A stretch of DNA of 14,405 nucleotides from positions 8,249 through 22,653 of the forward strand of contig CABPSV020000016.1 of the NCBI GenBank assembly GCA_902459845.2. Direction: 5' to 3'. Shown here one piece after another: positions 1 through 9,400 of this stretch. The position numbers were made by a program, and so were the translations under genes. Positions within the stretch are counted from its first letter, which is position 1. Every line of letters starts with the position of its first letter. This stretch comes from Hepatocystis sp. ex Piliocolobus tephrosceles. Taxonomy: Eukaryota > Apicomplexa > Aconoidasida > Haemosporida > Plasmodiidae. The notes beneath the pieces are model-generated. The model did no database searches. It worked only from the letters and a program-made list of their open reading frames with translations, and was not told where the DNA came from.

Positions 1-235
1 TCCTTTTCATTTTTCCTTTTCATTTTTCCTTTTCATTTTTCCTTTTCATTTTTCCTTTTCATTTTTCCTTTTCATTTTTCCTTTTCATTTTTCCTTTTCA
101 TTTTTCCTTTTCATTTTTCCTTTTCATTTTTCCTTTTCATTTTTCCTTTTCATTTTTCCTTTTCATTTTTCCTTTTCATTTTTCCTTTTCATTTTTCCTT
201 TTCATTTTTCCTTTTCATTTTTCCTTTTCATTTTT
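1..235. repeat. 13-bp minisatellite, about 18 near-identical copies
   Basis: The unit ccttttcattttt repeats head to tail from base 2 to base 235 with no substitution that I can see. The first base of the window belongs to a preceding copy, so the array runs off the left edge. The + strand is pure pyrimidine apart from one A per unit. It lies directly upstream of the C1D-family gene, so it sits in that gene's promoter or 5' UTR region. The homogeneity suggests recent expansion or ongoing correction. Confidence 0.95.
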
Positions 236-275
236 TCTTTTCATTTTCATTTTCATTTTCATTTTCATTTTTACA
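236..275. repeat. 6-bp TTTTCA repeat continuing the 13-bp array
   Basis: Right after the 13-bp array the period drops to six bases (ttttca, about five copies), then degenerates. The hexamer is a sub-part of the 13-bp unit, so the larger unit probably grew from this simpler repeat, or the hexamer is its decayed edge. Confidence 0.85.
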
Positions 276-316
276 TTTTTCCTGTTTTCTTTCACCTTTT
301 TTAAATTTTATTTGTT

Positions 317-339
317 AAAAAAAAAAAAAAAAAAAAAAA
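317..339. repeat. A23 tract just upstream of the C1D start
   Basis: An uninterrupted run of 23 A ends six bases before the ATG at 346. A-rich sequence in front of start codons is usual in Plasmodium leaders. The length of this run is likely polymorphic and may have sequencing error. Confidence 0.9.
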
Positions 340-345
340 GCACTA

Positions 346-804
346 ATGGACAATACTGGAACTGGTAATTCGTCAAACCACAGCAGTGGTATTGTCACAG
401 AAATAAACAAAGGTGATAATTTGGAAATTGTAAAAAACATGCATCGCAATATTGAGGAATTTCGAAGGAGGTTTGCATTAATAAAAGAAAATTATTTATT
501 AAAGGATATGAAAACGTTATTAAGTAATGTCGAATATGTTGATTATGTTTCATTTTTAGCATATTTCATTTGTGCTTTTTTTTATTCCTATTTAAAAGTA
601 TCGGGTGATTATGTAGAAAATCATCCTATTGTAGAGGACTTAAAAAAAGTCCATGTTTTAATGAAAGAAGTAAAGTCAAAAGGTGGCAATGAAGTAAACA
701 AAGAAAATAATTGTTTAAAAATTAATAAAGGAGCATCAAAAAGAATTATTGAGTCTTGTGTTTCTTATAATAATAGTTTAAAAAAAAAAAAAAAAACAGA
801 ATAA
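346..804 (+). CDS. C1D: C1D/Rrp47 (Lrp1)-family nuclear exosome cofactor
   Basis: Single-exon gene of 152 aa, close to human C1D (about 141 aa) and somewhat shorter than yeast Lrp1/Rrp47. Family members bind the N-terminus of the exosome nuclease Rrp6, help recruit the Mtr4 helicase, and act in the nucleus on rRNA and snoRNA processing. Seen here: a helical Sas10/C1D-type region at about residues 25-110. It includes an aromatic helix (FLAYFICAFFYSYLKVSG, 70-87) and the family hallmark HPIVEDLKKVHVLMKEVK (93-110). A later motif, INKGASKRIIE (about 126-136), matches the C1D C-terminal KGAASRFVKNAL motif. The tail is basic (K146-K150), as expected for the RNA-binding end of this family. The ATG at 346 is the first in frame and directly follows an A-rich leader. 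The last lysines come from a 17-A run (780-796), and the TAA lies at the edge of a tandem array, so the exact C-terminus depends on the length of that run. Family assignment is strong; function is inferred from the family. Confidence 0.85.
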   Translation: MDNTGTGNSSNHSSGIVTEINKGDNLEIVKNMHRNIEEFRRRFALIKENYLLKDMKTLLSNVEYVDYVSFLAYFICAFFYSYLKVSGDYVENHPIVEDLKKVHVLMKEVKSKGGNEVNKENNCLKINKGASKRIIESCVSYNNSLKKKKKTE

Positions 805-924
805 GTGGCTAAACAGAATAAGTGATAAACAGAATAAGTAGCTAAACAGAATAAGTGATAAACAGAATAAGTGATAAACAGAATAAGTGATAAACAGAAT
901 AAGTGGCTAAACAGAATAAGTGAT
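794..924. repeat. 16/17-bp tandem array at the C1D stop codon
   Basis: About eight copies of aaacagaataagtgat (16 bp) or aaacagaataagtggct (17 bp, once with tagct), alternating irregularly. The first copy supplies the last two sense codons and the TAA stop of the C1D gene; the rest is 3' UTR. Each unit contains stop triplets in more than one frame. Confidence 0.95.
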
Positions 925-1261
925 TATACGGTACAAAAAGCAGTCATAATAAACTAACAATAACGTAGTAAGAAAATTGTAACATAATATTATCATATAT
1001 GAACACTATACATAAACGTTAAATATTAATGTTATTTTCAAATCTTAAAAAAACATAAAAATTATAAAATAAATTTTATTTACATTTTAAATAAGTTTTT
1101 AAAATTATAATATTTTTAAAATATCATAAAACATATAATTGGTTAAAAAAGGTAATTAATTATCTTATTTTTTCCCACACTACATACAAATTAGTTTTAA
1201 AGTTTTTTTTTTTTTTTTTGTTATACATTATGTTTCCATCTTTTATATCTGAAATCATTTC

Positions 1262-1362
1262 TACAGACAGTTTTTTTACAGACTATTTTTTACAAACTAT
1301 TTTTTACAAACTGTTTTTTACAAACTGTTTTTTACAAACTGTTTTTTACAGACACTTTTTTA
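1262..1362. repeat. 14-bp acaaactgtttttt tandem repeat
   Basis: About six to seven copies with period 14, diverged at the edges (acagactatttttt, acagacactttttt) and identical in the centre. It lies in non-coding DNA roughly 340 bp past the repeat array at the C1D stop. Confidence 0.85.
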
Positions 1363-2179
1363 CTTTCGCTTTTCTTTTTTTTTTTAAAATAAAACTAATG
1401 ACATTCATAGTTTTACAAAATGTGAGCATATCTTTTTTTTTTAGTTTTTAATTAAAACGTTTTACTTTTTTTTTTTTTTTGTTATACATTTAAATAAATA
1501 TAATACTTAAAACCTTAAACTTGTTTATATGTATATATAAACATGCTGGAAGTTTTGATAAGCATTATATAACATATTAACTTAAACGGAGCAAATAAAA
1601 AGTGACATAAATTTATTTGCTTTACACCAAAAAATATATATTTTTTTTCCTTTTATTTTTCGTTTTTTTTTTTTTTTTTTTAATGTGTACTAAATTACAA
1701 TTTTTTATTTATTTATTTAAATACAAAGTTTAACATGTAGAACTTGAAAACAGAAGCAAACGAAATTTTTTAATTTTATAAAATTTTTTTTTCTTTTTTT
1801 TTTTGTTACGTACTTTCTGTGTGAATATATATATATATATATGTGCACGTTTGTGTGTGGATATTTTACTTATGTAAAATAAAAATTTTATTATTCATGT
1901 ATTCAAATAAATTACTTAAAAAAGAAAAAAAAAATGTATATAGCTGCATCTCTTTTATATATAGCTAATTTGTAATAACCAAACAAACAAATAAAAAAAA
2001 AAAATAGTAATAACTTTTTATTTATCATTCACACCTCAGTTAAATGAAAATTATATATTCATTTAAAATATATTTTATTGTGAAAATAATTTTTCCTCAT
2101 CATTTTCATATTATTTATAAACTTAAATGTTTATAAATGGTATAAAAAAAAATGTAGTGAATGAAAACAACACAAGAAG

Positions 2180-2215
<36 letters not shown>

Positions 2216-2474
2216 TATGTGAGTATATGTACGTACATATATTTATGATGCAATTGGTTTAAAAATGGCAATTTTGGTAACTCGAAGGAAACTGTAATTA
2301 AACTTAATGACTTATTGTTATGCACATATAAATAAAAATTTATTGTATAACTAGTGCTTATATAATTAATGCATACGTAAGTACTATTATATGCAAATTA
2401 TTCTAAAATATATGCAGGATTCGTATAGATGCATTTTTTCTTAAACAACAGTGTGTACATATGCATATATATGC

Positions 2475-2505
<31 letters not shown>

Positions 2506-2902
2506 AATTGAAAAAAAACATTTACAACGAAAGATATAAAAAATAAGCTAAAGAAAAATACAAACACTCTAACTGGGTATTTAATTTTATTATTTTTATA
2601 TTATTCTACATAAAGAAACATCTAACAAGTTTATAATATTTAATGATCACAAAACATTACATTAAATATTTTGTTAAAAAGGTTTTGCTGAAAATGTTTT
2701 GTTAATGCAAATTATATTCATAAAACGGAAAATATTGCATTTATAAGTACTTCACTAATGTTTTTAACATATATAAACATTTTTTAAATCATATATATAT
2801 ATTTTTTCCTATGTAACTTATTCAATACATAAGCGCATATACATGAATAAGAGTAAATTTATTTATATAATATATATAAATATTTTTTTTTTTTCTTCAT
2901 AC

Positions 2903-2950
<48 letters not shown>

Positions 2951-2998
2951 TACTTTTAGGATTCAATTATATTTTCCAAAAACTATATATTTATTTTA

Positions 2999-3031
2999 TT
3001 TTACTTTTATTTTTTTTTTTTTTTTTATTTT

Positions 3032-3083
<52 letters not shown>

Positions 3084-3113
3084 TTTTTTTTTTATTTATT
3101 TTTTTTTTTTTTA
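2999..3113. repeat. Long T-rich tract with rare A interruptions
   Basis: About 115 bases that are almost only T, broken by single A residues and one early C. The longest uninterrupted run is over 40 bases. It is the purest low-complexity block of the large intergenic region. Such tracts exclude nucleosomes in many eukaryotes; a role here is inference only. Confidence 0.9.
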
Positions 3114-3334
3114 ATTATTTTATTAATAAGTACTATTCAATTAAATTAGCAGAGATAAAACATTTTATTAAAAAAAAATATATTTTATAACTAAATATGT
3201 GTACATATATGTATGTATATATATTACACACGTTTTGTTTTTATGAGAATTGTATATAATTTTTAAATTAAAATTATAAAACAATAAAACATTACACTTT
3301 TACACAAATTTAACGATGAATTGTTAAATGAAAC

Positions 3335-3360
<26 letters not shown>
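3335..3360. repeat. A-tract of about 26 bases
   Basis: Uninterrupted A run in intergenic DNA, on the opposite strand sense to the long T tract about 220 bp upstream. No gene is linked to it. Confidence 0.85.
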
Positions 3361-3366
<6 letters not shown>

Positions 3367-3489
3367 TTTTATGAATTAAATTTTTGAAACTTACACATTT
3401 GTTTTGAATTCATAAAAAAAAAATTTTTAATATATATTTTTAACACGTTTAAAATAAAAATACAAGTTAAAAAGTATATTATAGATATG

Positions 3490-3530
<41 letters not shown>

Positions 3531-3942
3531 TGTGCGAATTGATTTTTACTTACGTTTTATAATCGAAAAAATATGAGCGCATAAATACTATACGAAAAGG
3601 CTTATATGAAAGTAAAAAAGAAAAAACCATAATTTTAACATTTTAGGACAAAACATATTTTTATTTTTTTGATATATATTTTTTACTCTTATTTACTCTT
3701 ACATGCGTTTATTTTCATAGTATCAAATCATATATATCGTTAGTACTTATATATATATATACATGTATTGGCGGTATGTCAAAATATTTAGATAAGGCTA
3801 ACTCAAAATAAATTTTTTCTTTTTTTTAATTCATTGGCCAAATATATGTGATATTTTATTCATTTATTTATTTCGTTTTTATTGACGTAAATAACCTTAA
3901 AAGGAGAAAGTTATATCGACATTCACTAATTACACATATATA

Positions 3943-3980
<38 letters not shown>

Positions 3981-4197
3981 ACGAAATAAACATATATATT
4001 GTTATACGAAAATGCATAAATTTTGTGCTCAGATAATATTATAAGTTATTATACTTATTCATAAGATGTTTTTGTACTGATCAAACATTTATAATATTAA
4101 AATGAAATATATATAAACGCTATAACACTATGTTGGTAGTAAATATATAATCGTGTACATGTTTGTGTTCATATACATAGAAGTCTATCTACATATA

Positions 4198-4240
<43 letters not shown>

Positions 4241-4659
4241 TATATTGTTTCGTAACATAAATGTACCATATAATATTATTATAAATGTTTTAATTATAAA
4301 TTACAACAATATATGTAATATGTTTTGGCTATTCGCTCCTTTATTATTGTACATTTAATTGTCTCATGTTTTTCTGTTTTTTTTATTTTTTTTTTTTAAT
4401 ATAATTAAAAGTAATTAAAAAATATATTCTTATAATAATTTACTCGTACAATTAATATTTGACAAAGAAATAATTTTTATCACATGACAAGAAAAAAAGA
4501 AAGAATGGTTTTTTTATAAAGTTTTAAGCTAATTTATTTTTTTAATAAAAACACATTTTTTTATTTTTATTTTATTTAGTTTGTTTCACTCGTTGGTTTA
4601 CTGGCTTATTCATTGTTCAGTTTGTTATTTACTTGTTAATTCGTGCATTTGTTTATTTA

Positions 4660-4662
<3 letters not shown>

Positions 4663-4710
<48 letters not shown>
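4663..4710. repeat. T48 tract marking a composition switch
   Basis: Forty-eight uninterrupted T. To its left the + strand is mixed AT or T-rich; to its right it becomes strongly A-rich for about 690 bases up to the next start codon. It probably marks the promoter edge of the RRM-SPOC gene, but no initiation site can be read from the sequence. Confidence 0.85.
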
Positions 4711-4713
<3 letters not shown>

Positions 4714-5401
4714 TAAAACAGTTCTTACGAAAGTAAGTTAATAATTTTAGAATAGGTTAAAAATAAGCTTAGAATAAGTTTAAAAAAAATTTAAATGAAT
4801 TATAAATGAGTTATAAATAAATTAAAAATAAATTAAGCAAATTAGCCATTAAAATAAAAAAATAAAAAAAAATAGCAGCAAAAAAAAAGAAGAACGGGAA
4901 TGTACGTAAGGCACAAACAATAAGAGATAAAAGCGTAAGGTTACAAACATAGAGTACTAACATAAAATATAAAAATAGAGAGAACAAGAATACAGTATAG
5001 AAATAAGAATAAAAAAAAAAATAAAATAAAAAAAAAAAAATAGAATAAAAAAAAAATAGAATAAAAAAAAAAATAGAATAAAAAAAAATAGAATAAAAAA
5101 AATAACAATATTAATATTAACAATATTAATAATAACATTGATACAAAAACAATAACACAGTACAAGCAAAAGAGCAAAAAAAATTAACAAAAATAAAAAA
5201 TAAAATAAAAACAAGATTAAGAAAAAAAAATTATAATAAAAATTTGTTATAAAAACAACAAGTACTATAATAAAAATCTAGTACAACAATAAGTAAAAAA
5301 AATCAAAAAAATAACGTTTATATTATATTTTTGTTTCTAAATAACATATAAATAAAAATATTAATACATCTGTTTCTCCTTTTTATAAGTTTTCAAAAAA
5401 A
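4711..5401 (+). promoter_or_regulatory. A-rich probable 5' leader/promoter of the RRM-SPOC gene
   Basis: About 690 bases with strong A bias on the + strand and few long T runs, immediately before the ATG at 5402. It includes tagaataaaaaaaaaa-type repeats at 5000-5100. Strand-asymmetric A-rich sequence upstream of a start codon fits a transcribed Plasmodium 5' UTR. The open frames on the opposite strand (about 4941-5214) are poly-Phe/Leu artefacts of this bias. No TATA-like element or transcription-factor motif stands out. Confidence 0.5.
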
Positions 5402-6101
5402 ATGGCGGATGTAGAAATGCAAAACAAATCTAATAAATTTATTAATAATAATGAGTTTCATGATGAAAACAATGATACATCGCTGCGAGTTCTGTGCGTA
5501 AAAAACATACAAAAAGATACAACAGAAAGTGAATTGATGGAACTATTTCAACAATTTGGCTATATAGAAAGTATAAATCTTAAAGTAAATGAAAGTATAG
5601 GGCCTTATGCCATATATGCGAATGTTCTGTTCAGTACTTATGAGGAGGCTGAACTATGTTTAAAACATATGAATGGGAAATTTTTAAGTAATTTTTTATA
5701 TTAGTACTATCTTGCATTATGTTTTTGCTTTGTTCTGTTTTGCTCTGTTTTGCTCTGTTTTGCTCTGTTTTGCTCCGTTTTGCTTTACTTTGCTCCGTTT
5801 TGCTCTACTTTGCTCCGTTTTGCCCTACTTTTCTCTGTTTTGCTCTACCTTTTTCTGTTTTGCTCTACCTTTTCCTGTTTTGCTCTACCTTTTCCTGTTT
5901 TGCTCTACCTTTTCCTGTTTTGCTCTACCTTTTCCTGTTTTGCTTTACCTTTTCCTGTTTTGCTTTTTAATAAAATTTAAACATTTTTTTTTTTTTGGTT
6001 TCGTTCTTATCTTTCATATACGCTTTAATAATTTGATAGCTCATGACATGGTAATTTATGGCTTCATTCCTCACAAATAGTCTACTCATTATGTGACGTC
6101 T

Positions 6102-6154
<53 letters not shown>

Positions 6155-6431
6155 ATGTATATAGAAGGAAGAGCATTAAGGATAGATTTTAAAAGAAACA
6201 AACACAATACAAATGATTGTGATAATAACAACAGCGGTAATTTCAACAACAAGCACAATAACTCATCCGTTATTGGACCAATGAGTAATAATAAATTTCG
6301 TAATAAAGCGGTCAGGACTAATCCATATCGTACAAACAGATTTACTGCTAAAAGATCAACAAGAAGGGTAATTTAAATTCGCTATTAAAATTTTTTTATA
6401 CGTCACTTACGTAAATTTTGAAGTAGTTATA

Positions 6432-6474
<43 letters not shown>

Positions 6475-9400
6475 GCATATTGTTATATAGGAGGACTCAC
6501 CATTGAATTATCATAATAATTATGATAATCATATAAATACTACTGCAGACAATAATAATCAATACGACAACGAACAGTACGATAACGATCAGTACGACTA
6601 CGACGGGTATAATAACGACGGGTATAATAACGACGGGTATAATAACGACGGGTATGACAACGACGGGTATAACAACAACAGAAATAACAACAACAGAAAT
6701 AACAACGATAGAATTAACGACAGAAAAAATAACGACAGAAAAAATAACGACAGAAAAAATAGCGATAGAAGAAATAGCGATAGAAGAAATAGCGATAGAA
6801 GAAATAGCGATAGAAGAAATAGCAAGTACAATAACAACTATAATAACAAATTCAATACTAACTACAACAACAATAACAATAACAAGCAAAATAACGAAAT
6901 GTATAATGAGCACAATAATGAAAGGGGTATTACTAACAAATATAATGGTGATAGATACAATGTAGATAGGAGTAGTAACGATAGGTACACTGGCAATAGG
7001 TATACCAACAACAAGTTCAACAACAACAATAACAATAAACACAATATGGAAAGGCAAAATAACAACAGACAAAATAACGACAGACATAATAACGACAGAC
7101 AAAATAGTGATAGGCAAAATAACAAGTTTAACAATAACAGATATAACAACAAACTTAATAACAAGTATTATAATGAGAAGTATTATAACGATAAGTTTAA
7201 AAGTGATCGATATAATAATGACAACTACAATAATAATAAGTACAATAATGACAAAAAGAATTTGCCTTATGGTTCCGAAACAAACTATGCTGGAATACTT
7301 GAGGTATTTTTTTACATATAACCTTCTGTTTGCTTTTACACACACCCCTTCTCCCTCCCCAGTTGTATATTGTTTACATAAGTACATACGCATATATTTA
7401 TATAATAAATATTTGTTTTTTTTTTTTTTTTTGTAGCACTTAAACAAAAGAGTCCGTATGAACCAATACGAAGAGAACGATAATACGAGTTACACAGAGA
7501 ACCAAACTTCAAATGCTGCACTACTTGATAAACTAATAAAATTATATGAAGAAAATAAAAATTTAAATGCTCCATATTCATCTAATAATGATAATAGAGA
7601 AATAGAAACACTATTACAAAAATTAATAAAAAGTATGACCAATAACAAAGAAAATAGGATAAAATTATTTTTATGTGAGCAACTCAAAAACTGTGCACCA
7701 CATGTTTTTAATAGAACTACATCAAATTTAAGAGTAACAAATATGAACCAAATAAATATGTACAGAGACACAAACAATAATTATAACCGTAATCAACAAA
7801 ATGAACAAAATACATCATCGCTTGACTTAAATAGAAATGATACATATAAAGATAATACAAATAACTTTATGAATTGGAATGAAAATATAGCAATAAAAAA
7901 TAATTCAAATATATCCAACAGTAATAATACTACTATCAATATGTCTAATTCTAATGGTTCTGGTCCTACTATTTCTCAGGATTTTACTATTACGTATGAT
8001 CCATCTGATAACATTAATAATTCTCTTTTATCTTACAATCAAAATTCATTAAATGATCATAATTCTCAAAACAATAATGATTCTCTCAAGGATCCTATTA
8101 TACAACTTCCTGGTTTGCCTATACCAAAATCTGTTTTCGTAACAGATTCTATCTCTAGTTTTAATTCTATTATTGCACATGATCGTATGTTAAATGCCAC
8201 ACGTAATGATACATTAGATCCTAATTCTCTACTCGAACATATTCCTTCACATATATTAAAAGATGTATATAAATATATACCTCCATATAATCCAAATACA
8301 ACTACAAATGATTCTTCTATAACTCCACTAAACTCTATTAATTCTATTAACAAAAACAATGTTACAACAAATAGTTCTTCTTTTAATCAAACAAATGAAA
8401 CTATTTGGATTGGTACTTTAGAAATGCGTAATAAAGAAAGTCTTAAAATTAATGCATATAGTTTAAATGGATTAAATCAGCGTGAGTTTTTAAATAATAA
8501 TATGAAACATATTACTATAGGTCATAGAAGAAGATTAAAAGAATTACCACCAGGAGAACAAACTTATTATTTTGAAATGAAAGAAAAAAAAGATTTAGAA
8601 ATTTATAATTCTTATAAAAATTATTTTACTTCTAAAGGTTGTGTAGGTTTAGCTTCAACAGAACAAGATTGGCATATGTACATAGTATTCCCAGGCAATG
8701 TTATGTTTGATGAAATTTGGTATAAAAATATAAACAATACCAATGATCATAATCGTATTACTCATTTAAATAAAAATATAGATCATGTTTTTATTGGTGT
8801 TGTTTATTATAATTCTCATGTATCTGATATAAATACACCACCATTAGGATCAAATAATTTAGAAGATGGAATAAAATATAATTTAGAAAAATCAAATTTT
8901 ATTAATGGTAACAGTAATAATAATACTATCACAAATGATACTTATAATATGAACACAGAATATGCCAATATTCCTGATAGATTTATTAAAAATATAAAAC
9001 AAAATAGATACACAAACATTAATAATAATTTTAATAATAATTTTAATAATAATTTTAATAATAATTTCAATAATTCAAATGAAAATTCATTAAGATGGGA
9101 TCCTAATAATACTGTTCCTGATTCTAAAGCTAGTAGTTGTAGTATTAATGTAAACACAACATATGATCAAAACAGTTCTTCAACAAATAATAATAACCAA
9201 ACAATAACACAACAAACAATAACACAACAAACAATGACACAACAAGCAATGACACAACAAGCAATGACACAACAAACAATGACACAACAAGCAATGACAC
9301 AACAAGCAATGACACAACAAGCAATGACACAACAAGCAATGACACAACAAGCAATGACACAACAAGCAAATGACCGATTAAACAATTGTAATGTAGTATA

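Larger units (their letters stand above)
925..4662. other. Intergenic region, gene-poor, about 3.7 kb
   Basis: I see no convincing coding sequence, tRNA or rRNA here. Open frames such as 1218-1451 and 3848-4036 are only translations of T tracts and (TA)n. The stretch should contain the 3' end of the C1D transcript and the promoter of the downstream gene, but I recognise no specific motif. It holds many (TA)n runs of 15-40 bp (for example around 1827, 2180, 2475, 2910, 3492, 3945 and 4206), several T and A tracts, and a 14-bp repeat near 1266. G and C remain scattered throughout, unlike a nearly pure-AT Plasmodium centromere core. Confidence 0.7.
5688..6164 (+). other. Intron 1 of the RRM-SPOC gene (477 bp)
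   Basis: The donor GTAATT follows AATGGGAAATTTTTAA and the acceptor is TATATAG before AAGGAAGAGC. Joining gives a lysine codon and completes the last strand of the RRM, the best evidence for these borders. The intron carries a 240-bp minisatellite and a T48 tract. A TACTAT element, similar to a branch point, lies only about ten bases before the acceptor, so the true branch site is probably elsewhere. Confidence 0.85.

Noticed and set aside
1..275. Subtelomeric or telomeric repeat
   Set aside because: The unit ccttttcattttt does not resemble the Plasmodium telomere repeat GGGTTYA, and the window carries conserved core-type genes.
925..4662. Centromere
   Set aside because: Plasmodium centromere cores are nearly pure AT with a compact repeat block. 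Here G and C occur throughout, and only the 2999-3113 block is extreme. A base-composition scan could reopen this.
4941..5214. Minus-strand Phe/Leu-rich frames that look like membrane proteins
   Set aside because: They are translations of T tracts opposite the A-rich leader; two overlapping frames give the same kind of peptide.
6497..7447. 316-codon open frame on the minus strand, Val/Ile-rich
   Set aside because: It is antisense to the repetitive exon 3; its V/I runs are the reverse reading of Asn/Asp codons. The + strand reading has matching splice sites and joins RRM to SPOC.
7490..7777. Minus-strand 95-codon frame, and a similar one at 8066-8359
   Set aside because: Antisense to exon 4 of the RRM-SPOC gene; no start context, domain or splice support.
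9145..9385. Minus-strand frames rich in Val/Leu/Cys over the MTQQ repeat
   Set aside because: Pure shadows of the 15-bp coding repeat, with no other protein character.
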